NCBI RefSeq assembly: GCF_002234675.1
Contig: NC_019876.2
Location: forward strand, 25,330,250 to 25,394,249
Direction of reading: 5' to 3'
DNA from: Oryzias latipes
Taxonomy: Eukaryota > Chordata > Actinopteri > Beloniformes > Adrianichthyidae
DNA: 64,000 nt
Made by a program: the position numbers and the translations under genes
Shown here: piece after piece, positions 46,167 through 61,435 of the stretch
How positions within the stretch are numbered: position 1 is the first letter of the stretch
How the letters are laid out: the number at the start of each line of letters is the position of its first letter
The notes under the pieces: generated by a model
Database searches by the model: none
The model's input: the letters and a program-made list of their open reading frames with translations, nothing else
What the model was told of the DNA's origin: nothing

Positions 46167-47215
46167 CTTTGCAGAAACTCCAGGGTTGAAGCCAGCTCAG
46201 TTGGATAATGACTGTTAAAGCAGAAGTAGCTTCCGAACATCGGGCACAGTGCTGAAATGTTGTTGTGTACGATAGAGCGGTCCCAACTGAGCATGAACCT
46301 CCTTGGGGAAAAGCAAGACTGTCCTAAAGACAGAACAATGGATAAAGTAAACATGTCACTCATGTACAGTATACAAAGACAAAACCTTTAGAACAATTTA
46401 ACATTTGAAACTTTACCTACCACATACAATAGCAGTTGGAGTCAACGGCACCTGCTGCAGCTGGACCTCGTCTGCATCTTCTACAAGAACATGGCATCCT
46501 CCTCATTAAAGTAGCAGAGCAGAAGAAAGAGCATCTCTTTAACATCTCATCTCTTCTGAGCAGCCACTCTGCTCTCCCCGCATCATCTGCAGCCTTTTAG
46601 AGTCTGGAAAAACATCTTGCTTTCATCATTTCTGCAACAAGAGTGCAAACCATTTCTTTCCTTAGTCTTGGGCCAGGTCTCTTTCCAAAGACTGCACAAA
46701 TTCCTCAGAAAACTTACTCCGTGGAATTTCAAAGCTGTCCTCCCAGTCAATGTATGTACAGTCCTCAGCTTCTGGAAGATGTGGATGACGAACTTCTCGG
46801 TGACTATAACAAAAGTGATGATGATTGTGTTGGTGAGGTCTCAACAGATGATGATGTGCTGTTCTCTGGCGTTTGGTCTGCAACAAAAAACATACAAACA
46901 GTATAAGTGTATTAAGTTTACACAGCACTGTCAGTTTGTTACCATTCATGTTCATATCCACTTCCGCGCATTACAAAAACTCATTTGTAATGTTTGAGAC
47001 TCACATTTCAATTTCCAGAAAGCAAGACGTTTCCGGGCTTGAACAGGTCTCAAAGCTGGCAGCAAGTCAGCCTCTTCTATGAATCGTAGATCCTCATACA
47101 ACTCCATTTATTCCAATGGAGTGCAAGTGTTCTTCCAGGATGTCTTTTGTGGCTCTGGTAGGACTTCCATAATGGCAGTGTGGAGGAACATGGGTTCTGA
47201 TTCACTCATTTTCAC
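46167..47215 (-). pseudogene. SAMD3-like family gene, decayed
   Basis: Pieces on the minus strand in family order: a SAM-like start with YEDLRFIEEADLLPALRPVQ and RKRLAFWKLK (about 47105-46990); an acidic linker with YIDWEDSFEIPRSKFSEEFV (exon start 46877); LLCYFNEEDAMF and VPLTPTAIVC near 46500-46440; and an exon 46323-46167 with SWDRSIVHNNISALCPMFGS and CFNSHYPTELASTLEFLQR. These resemble the fish-expanded SAMD3-like family. Several frameshifts and stops lie between, so it is probably dead. Confidence 0.55.
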
Positions 47216-47596
47216 ATGTAAAGAATTTAGATCACCTTGAATCAGAAAGGAAAAAAAACATGTACACATTTTATACAGCACAAAGTAAGATCTGGAAAGG
47301 TTTTTAAATATGATTTACATGATTCACTAAAATCCTCGTACATATCAGTGTTGACATTTGTTGGCTTTGCTACATCTGTGCTCTCTAAACATCTCCACCA
47401 CTGACAGAGGGCTGTGAACATGTTTTCCTAATATGCATACTTTAATTTTCAGATTATGCTTTCTAGACATATGAGCAGTTAATGATGACTTTACTTTAAA
47501 CACATGTCCATAACCAGTTTCAAAAGATGACATGTCAGGCCAAACATCTGCAAGATGATCTTTTAAACAAGATAAAGAATCAGAGAGATAAAGATG
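47216..47596. other. Non-coding stretch
   Basis: AT-rich sequence between the SAMD3-like remnant and the Gypsy fragment. A minus-strand C2H2-like word (VKSSLTAHMSRKH near 47470) hints at a zinc-finger relic but is too short to support a call. Confidence 0.3.
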
Positions 47597-48755
47597 TTTT
47601 GAAGGATATGCTGAACAAATTTGTGTTTGTGTACTTGGACGATATTTTGATTTTTTCTCCTGACCTAGATTCACATGTGCAGCACGTCAGAGCCGTCCTC
47701 CAGCGCCTCCTGGAGAACCACCTCTACTGCAAGGCCGACAAATGCGAATTCCACACTACGCGGACTCGGTTCTTGGGGTATGTGGTTTCTCCGGGCCAGG
47801 TCCAGATGGATGACTCCAAGGTTCAGGCCGTTCTGGAGTGGCCGGTTCCCTCTGGTAGGAAGCAACTTCAGCGCTTCTTGGGGTTCGCCAATTTTTATAG
47901 GCGTTTTATCAGAGGTTTCTGTGGCGTTGCTGCACCCCTTCATAGGATTACATCTGATAAAATGCATTTTGTTTGGGACAAAGAAGCTGAGAAAGCTTTT
48001 TGTGAGCTGAAGAGACGTTTCTCTGCAGCCCCTATACTGACTCAGCCTGACCCCTCCAAACAATTCATTGTGGAGGTGGATGCGTCTGAGTCAGGTGTGG
48101 GGGCTGTGTTGTCACAGAGGGCGTCCGATAATAAAGTTCATCCCTGCGCGTATTTCTCCCGCAAGCTCACTCCTGCGGAGAGAAATTACGATATAGGGAA
48201 CAGAGAACTGCTGGCTGTGAAGGTGGCCCTGGAGGAGTGGCGCCACTGGTTGGAGGGGGCTGAGCAGCCGTTTCTGGTTTGGACGGACCACAAGAACCTT
48301 GAATACATCCGGTCTGCTAAACGCCTCTCTCCCCGCCAGGCCAGGTGGACTCTGTTCTTCGACAGGTTCGATTTCACCCTCTCCTCTCGACCTGGGAGTA
48401 AGAACGTCAAACCGGACGCACTCTCCCGTCAGTACCAACTGGAGGAGGAGGAGAGACCTGCTGAAGGCGCACCTGTACTTCCCTCGCGCATGGTGCTAGG
48501 GACCACCCGCTGGTCGCTGGAGCAAAAGGTACAGGCATCCGTCCCAGATCCTTCCTCCATCCCCGCGGGCTGTCCGGAAGGCCGACTCTATGTACCTTCA
48601 ACTGTGTTCAGTACCTAATCGACTGGGAGGGTTACGGTCCGGCAGATCGGCAGTGGGTGCCCGAACGTCACATCTGCGACCCCTCGATGATCGCCCGTTT
48701 CCATCGCCTCCATCCGGATCAGCCTCGTCGGGGTCCGTCTGGTAGCCGGACTTAG
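47527..48755 (+). pseudogene. Gypsy pol remnant: RT, RNase H, chromodomain
   Basis: The open frame 47527-48618 contains the RT catalytic box [11 protein letters not shown], the thumb signature [15 protein letters not shown] and RNase H motifs ([38 protein letters not shown]). It ends after the start of integrase. A deletion then joins it, in another frame, to a chromodomain ([20 protein letters not shown]) that ends at 48755. Codons before about 47597 belong to the flank. The element could not integrate by itself. Confidence 0.8.
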
Positions 48756-49030
48756 GGACGGGGGTTCTGTCATGGATGGCCCTGCTGCTCAGCTGTAACC
48801 CTCCTGCTGGCTCCTCCTCCCTCACCTGTCCCCAGTGTTTTCACAGCTGGTGCTCATGTTCTCTTTGATTAGGTTCCCTTCTTAAGATGCTCTGTTTGTT
48901 CTGTGGTTGTCGCAGCGTTTTCGTTCATGCTCATGTTCAAGTATGCTCTTGGCATTAAAAGCCTGTTTTCTACATTACGCCGACTCGTTGTCGTTCCTGC
49001 ACTTGGGTTCCTCCGCTGGTTCTCGTAACA
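47597..49030 (+). mobile_element. Gypsy (chromovirus-like) fragment with 3' LTR
   Basis: Part of pol, a purine-rich tract (AGGGACGGGGG) and a 263-bp 3' LTR are present. The 5' LTR, gag, protease, the first RT blocks and the integrase core are missing. The left border is abrupt, at the RT palm. Confidence 0.8.
48768..49030 (+). repeat. Gypsy 3' LTR
   Basis: It begins TGTCATGG and ends TCGTAACA, directly after the polypurine tract. Its only polyadenylation-like word is ATTAAA near 48954. The right flank runs straight into the 167-bp satellite. Confidence 0.75.
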
Positions 49031-49719
49031 CATTTCATTGATAGTGTCCCACCTGGTGATGTGACATAATAGGTTTCAGACAGATCTGATGTGGAATTTC
49101 AAAATAAAACCCAATTGAAATCTGCTATAAATGTGTTTTTGCCATGTGTTTACGCATGTCTAAAAAAATAACTGCTAGTTCTCAGAGAGTCACTTCACTT
49201 CTCACTGATAGTTTCCCACCTGGTGATGTTACATAAAAAGTTTCAGACAAATCTGATGTGGATTTTTTAAATAAAACCCAATTGAAATCTGCTATAAATG
49301 TGTTTTTGCCATGTGTTTACATATGTCTAAAAAAATAACTGCTAGTTTTCAGTCAGTCATTTCACTTTTCAATGATAGTGTCCCACCTGGTGATGTCACA
49401 TAAAAAGTTTCAGACAGATCTGATGTGGAATTTCAAAATAAAACCCGATTGAAATCTGCTACAAAAGTGTTTTTGCAATATATTCAAATACATCTAAAAA
49501 GAAAACTGCTAGTTTACAGTGAGTCATTTCACTTTTCACTGATAGTGTCCTGGTGATGTTACATAAAAAGTTTCAGACAAATCTGATGTGGATTTTTTAA
49601 ATAAAACCCAATTGAAATCTGCTATAAATGTGTTTTTGCCATATGTTTACGTATGTCTAAGAAAATAACTGCTGGTTTTCAGTGAGTCATTTCACTTCTC
49701 ATTGATAGTTTCCTACCTG
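49031..49719. repeat. Tandem satellite, about 167-bp units, left part
   Basis: The word GATAGTGTCCCACCTGGTGA or a close variant recurs at 49040, 49206, 49374, 49541 and 49704, a period of 163-168 bp. Units are 85-95 percent alike by eye. The array is interrupted at 49719 by Harbinger element 2. Confidence 0.9.
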
Positions 49720-50974
49720 GGGCCTGTTTCAGAAAGGAGGTTCAACCAACTCTGAGGTTGAACTTGAACTCTGAGTTGGTCAATCTGGAGATTAACAACT
49801 CAGAGTTTTCTGTTTCAAAGAAGCTGATCGGAGTTAGGTCAATCAACTCTGAGTGGACTGATTCGGAGGTGAGCGTCCGCACCGCGACTATAAGAAGCCA
49901 TTATCAATGGAGCACAGATATCACGAGTCACCATGGCAACTGAGGAAAAAAAGAGGTCTGCATATTTCTCGCCGGCTGAACTTGACGTGCTGCTGCAGAC
50001 CTACAGTGAATATGAGCATACATTCCAGAAAAAAAGCAACACCGCTGCATCTGCAAAACAGAGACAGTTAGCGTGGAAAACATAGCTGCTCAAGTCAATG
50101 CGTAAGTTTGCATTTAAATCATTGCTATAAAATATTGGCTGTAATAACTTTCTAAATAGCGTAAGGTGTGAAATAAAATCTGGCGATATTTAGGTGTACT
50201 TTTGAAGTGTTATTCCTGGTGTAAATGCATGAAATGCTGCATAGTGTACAGAACCAATCTGGGGGAAAAATTCATTTAACATCGGTAATGTTTAGAGGAC
50301 TTTTTTGTTAACCTTCCCCTCTTGCAAACGTTGGTCAGTTTAATATTAATACATGCAAATTGTGTTTTTCAAAAGTGAACCTTTGTCTACCCTTGTATTG
50401 ATCAAGTGGTATAGGTTTATATGGGATTAAGAAAGTAAGCAGTGCTAGCAAATTGTGTTTCCAAAAAGTAATTGTTACATTAATTTAATTCAATGTCCCT
50501 GATGTCTTTTTCATGTAGATGCAATCCTGCAGGAATTAAAAGAACATGGCAGCAGCTAAAAATGAAGTACAAAAACATAATTCAATCAGGTGAAATCTGA
50601 GCATGTCATGGATGTAGGCTTTGTTGACAATATTTGACATATGAAACATCTACATAGCAATACATATCTATTGTTGTTTCCATTGTTCACTGTCATTTGA
50701 TTTGTCTTCAGCCAACAGATGAAGGCAGAGGCTCGCAAAACAGGGGGAGGCCCTGCACCACCACCTCTGACAAATGCCGAGGAGATGGCCCTCAGTCTGA
50801 ACACTGGAAGGCCGGTGGCTGAGGGAATTCCTGCAGGGAGTTCATCAGAGCCAGTCACTCCCCAGGACACAAGTGCCTTCATAAAATGTAAGAGGCTTCC
50901 CTCAAAACACACAATATATATTTTCACTTCAAATGTGCGAAATGCCAGCCTCAAGCCACTCAGAAGCACCAGTA

Positions 50975-51040
50975 TTTGTGTGTGTGTATGTATATGTGTA
51001 TATATATCTATATATAATCTATATCTATATATCTATATCT

Positions 51041-51083
<43 letters not shown>
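50975..51083. repeat. Microsatellite (GT)n, (ATATCT)n, (TA)n
   Basis: A run of GT, then TATATC hexamers, then TA dinucleotides over about 109 bases in an intron of the Myb-like gene. Confidence 0.95.
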
Positions 51084-51088
<5 letters not shown>

Positions 51089-51203
51089 AACATTGCATTG
51101 GTCTCAACAGATTCTGATGGCAATAGCGTCCTTTTAGACCATCCCGTCACAACTGAACCCCAGGCAGTTGTAAGTAGCCTACACACCAGAAATTAGCACA
51201 GGT

Positions 51204-52393
51204 AGTAGGGTTGTGCCGATGGACGATATCATCGTCCATCGTGATGTGTGACTGACATCCCGATGGAGAGACCACCATCGTGATTCCACGCCCCCGCCAC
51301 GTTGCGAGTCGACACCATAAGCCGCGGTTACATGTGCAAAATATCTTGATGGGATCAATGGTCGGATTAGAATCAAACTCTGTTCATGGGCCCAGAAAAA
51401 TGTTTTCAGAATATAAAAACGTTCACTAAGGTCACACTTTCCGTCAGAATAAATTATTCGCACATGCGCAGTAGGGTTTGAAAACCGGAAGGGGATATAA
51501 CTTCCGCCGAGCGGCTTTTTTTTTTCAAACTTTATTGAATGTAACAATTCAATACAAAACAATCTTAAACAGCGCCGAGCGGCTATATACATTGACACGT
51601 CAGCTCGGTAAAATACGAGACGATCTTCTAAACGTTCTTTTAATAATGTTACGGTTATTATGAAGCACCTGTTAGCTCATCATTTGAATTTTAATCCGTG
51701 TGGTCAGGGCTTTTTCTGAACGAAGCCAGGATTAGCAGTATGCTAACACGGGCTAACAACATTAGCTTTGGGTGGTGCTGCTTGCTGGCTGCACGTAAAC
51801 ATGTAAGAATAACATCAGCCTTTATTTAGTCGGGACACGACTGGAAACACAAATCCACGTGATTGTTTGAATGTTTTCTAAGGACTGAGCGACATTTCTG
51901 CTTTGAAGCTCAAACCGCTGTTTGTGCTGACGATCCGAGCTGTGCTCAGACACACACTTTTAGACCCGGTTCTGAGTTCGGTTGCTTGTACCCCTAGAGC
52001 TGCGGGACGGATCGCAGTCTTAAATCTCCCACACATACCGCTCATGTAACAAAGCATCCCCCCCCCATTCCCATTAAACACAAAGCTGGAAGTCCGCGCT
52101 CCGCCGGTCCACTTCGCTAGTTAAGTGCGGGAGCGGACTACTTCTTTTCTATTTTGTTTGTTACTTTTTTTTGTTAAAGTCACTTCCCTCAGTTTATACT
52201 GGATCATCGCGGATGAGTCATTAGTTGGGAAATAAAATGAAAAAAGCAAAATAACGAATAGCAATTATATAACGAACGAAACATGAACGAATGAAAAATG
52301 TAAAAAATACCCCCCCGACGATGTCATCGTCCATCCCGATGGTTGACAGCAAACATCGTCAACAGCCAATTTAAGGGACATCGCCCAACCCTA
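51204..52393. mobile_element. 1190-bp non-autonomous hAT element
   Basis: Ends TAGGGTTGTGCCGATGGAC and, inverted, TAGGGTTGGGCGATGTCC. The flanks ACAGGTAG and ACAGGCAG match at 7 of 8 bases. No transposase. Palindromic GATGGACGATATCATCGTCCATC lies near the left end. Confidence 0.85.
51517..51572 (-). mobile_element. 56-bp retroposed 3' end with 12-bp target duplication
   Basis: CGCCGAGCGGCT at 51505-51516 is repeated at 51573-51584. Between them is a T run followed by CAAACTTTATTGAATG, which on the minus strand reads as a transcript end with AATAAA and a poly-A tail. This is a severely 5'-truncated LINE-mediated insertion. Confidence 0.8.
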
Positions 52394-52996
52394 ACAGGCA
52401 GTATTATAAAGTGTGCTCAACCAAACGCTCATCTTCTCAGGATGTAGAGGATGACACACTGTCTGCTTACACAGACAGACCTATAGAGGTAATCTTATGT
52501 TTGTACATGTCAAACAATCTTCACAATCACATTCACATTATTGTGTCGACTAACCTATTCTTGCCACCCCCCTCCCCACCCTCCAGAGTGTGGAGGAACA
52601 ACCGCCGCAGGAGGAGGAGCAGGAGGTGGAAGGTCCATCAAACTCCTCTGCACGGATGAACACAGTTCAGTGACGTACAGTAAATGCCAGAGTGTTATTC
52701 TATGGTATTCATGTTGATGAACAGGATTTAACCCCACATTACTGTACTTTCAGTTACCAGTTAAGGAGTTGTATAGACTGCATCTTATTAAACAAATTGA
52801 GAAGACCGACAAAGAGATGTCTTACTTGGATCGACAGATCCTTAAGTCAGATCTGGAAATTGAAATCCTGAAACACAAGCTACAGGTATGGTGTGTATTG
52901 AGATTGGTGAATTCTATAAAGGTTTTGGATGAATATTGAATTCTGACTGTTGCTTTTCATTTTGTAGGAAATAAGGAAGACCAAATAAATTGTGAC

Positions 52997-53150
52997 TTGA
53001 ATTTATTCAATTCAATTCAATTCAATTCAATTTTATTTGTATAGCCCAAAATCACAACAACAGTCGTCTCGATGGGCTTCGAAGTAAAACATGAACTCAA
53101 AAGGATCACGAATACAAAGAGTTCAATAGAAAAATACTAAAATGAACTAA
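52997..53150 (-). repeat. L2/SINE-type 3' tail with ATTCA repeats
   Basis: Five ATTCA units are followed by TTTTATTTGTATAGCCCAAA, the 3' terminus of a common fish L2-related repeat, in reverse orientation between the two Harbinger genes. Confidence 0.6.
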
Positions 53151-53205
53151 CATTCATTGTGGGATTCTTTTTTTGTTCATCTTTTTTCTTGTTGTGGTGG
53201 TTGAT

Positions 53206-54512
53206 TCAATCTGAGAATGAATGGTGGCATATAAGGTCTCGGACCACCCTTCCATTCTGGAAATCTGGAGGGTGGTTGGGGTCTTCCTCTGGGTCTTGTA
53301 TGTGTAGGGCAGGGTGTTGTTCCCCTCTTAATATGGCAATATTATGGAGAACTACACATGCCACAATGATGTCGCAGGCCCTCTCAGGGGTGACCCTGAG
53401 GTGACGTAGGCACTGGAAACATGCTTTCAACAGGCCTATGGTCATCTCCACCCTGGCTCCAGTCCTGCTGTGTGCCCAATTAAAGCGCTGCTGTGGGCCT
53501 TGTTCAGGTTCTGGGTAAGGGGTTAGAAGTTTTGGTTGGCATGGGTAACCTCTATCCCCTAGCAGAAAGCCATCAATCTCTCCTGTATAAAAGACAAAAA
53601 CATCATATTGCTTATGTGGTACATTTAAGTGCATGTGTAAATGTAGTGCATACATTTACTTACCATATTCCAGTCTGTTGCTTAGGGTGGACTCACGAAA
53701 TATTCGTGAGTCATGAACATAGCCGGGCCACTTGGCTTCAACATTGGTGATGATATGTGCAGCATCACATATTATCTTTAAAGAGGAAAGAATAAGACAT
53801 GTCAAATATAGCATTGCTAGGTTGATTCACCATAAACTGCATGTAACTCTATGTACCTGCACATTAATACTGTGGATTGACTTTCTGTTTACATAGTCCG
53901 CCTCATTTTCAGTTGGTGCAATGATGGGTATATGTGTGCCATCAATGCATTCTACCACATTTGGAAAACCTGAAGGTAAATTTAATAGGTCATTTGCAGA
54001 GGATGCAGTAAGACATTATCTAAACATAATTGTTCAGCATAGACACATTTGAACTGCTTTGAACACTACAAACCAGCAATCCTGTGAAACTCCTTTTTGA
54101 TGTCTCTCAGGGGTTTGTGCCCAGGAAACATTATAAAAATGCGCAGAAAGCGCTTGAGAGCGAGGCACACTTTCCGAACAGCTCTGCATACAGTGTCTTT
54201 ACTAATATGCTCCGCATCCCCGATATTGTACAGAAAGCTTCCATTGGCAAAGAAACGTAAAGCTGCACAAAGTATCTGCTCAGATGTAAGAGCACGTCCA
54301 CGATGGCTGATGTTAGTAATGAAAGGCTGGATGAGATTTTGTGTATATGTAATTGACTGCAACGAAAAACGGTAACGCTCAAACAAAAACGTAAGGGGAA
54401 ATGAAAAGACATCGAGTCTAGGTCTCAAAATCCTCGCACGACGTAAATGTAATTCTCTACGAATTAATGCAGCCTCCTCGTCTATTGGGTCCTCCAAAAA
54501 AGGACAAGCCAT
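53206..54512 (-). CDS. Harbinger transposase (HARBI1-like), 4 exons, intact
   Basis: Exons 54512-54074, 53969-53857, 53775-53664 and 53582-53206 join across GT/AG introns in phases 1, 0 and 1 to give 346 codons, almost the length of HARBI1 (349). The start is ATG 54512; an upstream GTG is not used. DDE residues: D156 (VECIDGTHIP), D231 (LLGDRGYP), E267 (ARVEMTIG). The N-terminal part has SEQILCAALRFFANGSFLYN, the helix-turn-helix region of the family. No stop or frameshift was seen. With its partner Myb gene damaged, mobility would depend on another copy. Confidence 0.88.
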
Positions 54513-54846
54513 TCTTGTCACTTGGACCGTCTCTGTGTGACGGAAATGTGGGCAATGAAGGTTAAAGCGAAAAATACCGCTTCGTCTTTAAAAAGGGGAG
54601 GGGACCGGCAGAAACCTTGAGTTTAGAGAATAAAACCTGCTCCCGACCAGGTTAGGTTCACAGCGTAAGTAACCATGGACACTGACTCCGAGTATAAGTT
54701 ACCTCTCTTTCAGAAACGGGTTTGACTTACTCTGTTTGCTCTGGTTTAACAAACCTCCCATTCTGAAACGGAAAACCCAGGGTTTCCCTGATTTCAGGGT
54801 TAACGCACTCAGAGTTTACACTTAACCTCCTTTCTGAAACAGGCCC

Positions 54847-55195
54847 CTGGTGATGTTACATAAAAAGTTTCAGACAAATCTGATGTGGAATTTCAAAATA
54901 AAACCCAATTGAAATCTGCTATCAATGTGTTTTTGCCATATGTTTACGTATGTCTAAAAAGAAAACTGCTAGTTTACAGTGAGTCATTTCACTTTTCACT
55001 GATAGTGTCCCACCTGGTGATGTCACATAGAACGTTTCAGACAAATCTGATGTGGAATTTCAAAATAAAACCCTGTTAAACCTGATATAAATGTATTATT
55101 GCCAGATGTTCACATATGTCTAGAAATAAAACTGCTAGTTTTTAGTGAGTCATTTAACTTCTCAGTGATAGTGTCCCACATGATGATGTCACTCA
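54847..55195. repeat. Tandem satellite, right part
   Basis: Two further units continue the phase of 49031-49719 after the Harbinger insertion, ending near CACATGATGATGTCACTCAG. Confidence 0.85.
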
Positions 55196-55859
55196 GTCAT
55201 AAAGTATGAAGGATTGATAATAGAGCCAACAATTGTTTAATTACACATAGAGATTCGTTTTTTAGAAACTCACAGTAGTTATATTTGCAGTTCTGACAGC
55301 ATAATCATGTTTTTCCCATCATATAAATTTAATTTAAAATGATATATATGTATTCAACAAAAATTGTCATCTCAATAACGGTAACTGAGTAATAAACATG
55401 AATCAAAAAGAACATACAATCACAGAGATCAAAAGGTATTTGCTTAACATAAACTAAACAGGCTAAAACAATTCTGGCATCCCTGCTGTTAGAGCCTCCT
55501 TCTGGGTAAGGAAAACTCAAACAAAAAAACAGATTCCTGGAAAAAAAATAAACCTCAGGGTTTCTTCCATATACGACTTGCAATATCCATGTATGACATG
55601 CAATGTCCATGTATTTTATTGTTCTGCTTTGATAATAAAAAAGTATGGCTAAACACACATTTGGCATTTCCAGCTTATTTGTCTTGCATCATGCAGGCTC
55701 TCTTCATCCATTGACAAGCATTCCTCGTGATGACACCTTTCACAAATGTCACACTGTATCTGTGAAATTAAAAGCAAACCATTTTTCTTTAAACAAGAGA
55801 TGTCATTTAAGGCTGTCTTTGACACCTATTTTAAATCTACATGCAATATATGATATTCC
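55196..55859. other. Non-coding AT-rich stretch
   Basis: No supported feature. Confidence 0.4.
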
Positions 55860-56948
55860 TACGACGGAGTATTAGGGCCACCAAAGAAAAAAAAAAATTA
55901 GAGCCACCAAAAAAAAAAAAAAAGTAAAATTACGAGATTTTATCTCGTAAATTTAGGAGATAAAATCTCGTAAATTTAGGAGAAAAAAACTCGTAATTTT
56001 AGGAGATTACAGTGGAAGTGAGCATGCAGAGCAGCAGGTGAACGCCGTGCAGCCGCAGAGCAGACCGACTAAACTTTGTTGAACAGGTGAGCTGAATGTT
56101 TATTGATAACGTTCCAAATGTCCGGAAGGTCATTTGTTTGATTTACGATTCATTAAAGTTTTATTTATTGATGGTTGGTTTGCAGGATCTCTGCAGCCCG
56201 ATGAAGCCGTCGTCGGTGTCCCTGCAGCTGTTCGCTTGAATCCTTTCTTCCTCCACCAAAGACAAGACTCTACGTCTGTGTGACGCTTCCGTCACACAAA
56301 AGGAGGAGCACTTTTTTTTTTTGGCATTTTCAACGTTCCAAAGCTAATATAAAACACTATTTTCATTCCTCTTTATTGTTTTATGCTGAAACGGGACATG
56401 GACAGGAGGGGGCGTTTGTAACACTGTTTACTTCCGCATTGGTGTTGGGATGACAGGTTCATGACGTAATGAGACAAATGAACTTCAGAAAATGTGAATG
56501 AAAAGGAGAATAAAGGCTGCAGTGATTGTCTACACCCAAACGTGTCTCTGAGCTCCTTATTTTACATATTAAACTCCGCTTTACTGACACTGAACCCTGG
56601 AAAGACTGCTACACGGAAAATAATCTGATTTTGAGTCGCCAAAAGGTTCAGAATCTCTTTGTTTTAAACCTATAATAATCCGGAAATGAAGCTTCACAAA
56701 AGGCTCCACATACTTCATCTTCAAGCTAGGTTCCGATAAACGGACAACTTCAGTGTTTTTTCCTTAATCTACGACTTTTTTCTCGTAAATTTATGAGATT
56801 TTAAGTCGTAAATTTATGAGATAAAAAGTCGTAAATTTACGAGTTTTTATCTCCTAAATTTACGAGATAAAATCTCGTAATTTTACTTTTTTTTTTTTTT
56901 TGGTGGCTCTAATTTTTGTTTTTTTGGTGGCCCTAATACTCCGTCGTA
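55860..56948. mobile_element. 1089-bp foldback element with 6-bp target duplication TATTCC
   Basis: Ends TACGACGGAGTATTAGGGCC are perfectly inverted. Arms of about 130-180 bp consist of ACGAGATAAAATCTCGTAAA-type sub-repeats. TATTCC flanks both sides (55854-55859 and 56949-56954). The centre (55995-56760) is GC-richer and holds a possible 5' exon, a GTGAGC donor at 56088, a TTTGCAG acceptor near 56185, and a short frame MKPSSVSLQLFA. No transposase. Confidence 0.85.
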
Positions 56949-57571
56949 TATTCCACCTCTACAATATGTTTTTTGTTAAAATACATTGTTAGTACATTTT
57001 TTTTTGTTTTCCAAATTCTTTTTTCCACTTTATGATAATTTTTCCTGCTTAGAAAAAAATTAAATTAACACTAGTAACAATACCTTATGAATCCACGTTC
57101 ATCAAGAACACTAATTTTTAAATTCAGCTTGTGATATATGTAGAACAAAAACAAAAACCCCACGTTCACATTAGAATATCTTAATATGCATATATACTCA
57201 CCCAATTGGTAATTTCAGGACCTGGTCCAATAGGTTTTGCCAATGAGCAAAAAGCACAGTTGGTGCTGGAATCAAAGACTGATATTTAAGAAAAAAATGA
57301 TTCGCAGTTAATACATATACCTTGAAAACAGATGTCTTATTAGTTTAAAGGACTGATGTAGGTATGTATTGTAAATTAACATTTTTTTAATGTATAATAT
57401 AAAAAGAGATTCTTCTATTGCATTTGTCTATATTTTAACTACTCATCCATTTCTGCTGGAAAATGCTGATCTTATGGGTATAGAGAGGGCTAAATTCTAT
57501 GTGTTAATACAGTTATTCCAGCTACCTTGACAGAAATTTCATTAGTGCATTGATATAATAATGCTTTCATT
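56949..57571. other. Non-coding AT-rich stretch
   Basis: Nothing recognised. Confidence 0.4.

Positions 57572-61435
<3,864 letters not shown>

Larger units (their letters stand above)
49933..52988 (+). pseudogene. Harbinger Myb/SANT-like gene with two frameshifts
   Basis: Exons: 49933-50101 (MATEEKKRSAYFSPAELDVL), 50519-50589 (RTWQQLKMKYKNIIQS), 50712-50887, 51111-51169, 52402-52488, about 52587-52671, 52754-52885 (KELYRLHLIKQIEKTDKEMS coiled coil), 52968-52988. The Myb/SANT fold spans exons 1-2. One-base losses near 50076 and 50722 shift the frame, and exon 6 runs into TGA. The hAT element at 51204 lies in an intron with its right duplication overlapping the acceptor of exon 5. Otherwise the splice sites are intact, so the damage is recent or due to sequencing error. 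Confidence 0.7.
49720..54846. mobile_element. PIF/Harbinger transposon 2 with 3-bp target duplication CTG
   Basis: Ends GGGCCTGTTTCAGAAAGGAG are perfectly inverted (23 bp in all). CTG flanks both sides (49717-49719 and 54847-54849). Removing the element and one CTG restores the satellite word CCTACCTGGTGATGTTAC. It carries a convergent Myb-like gene (+) and a DDE transposase (-), plus a nested hAT element and a SINE/LINE tail. Confidence 0.92.
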
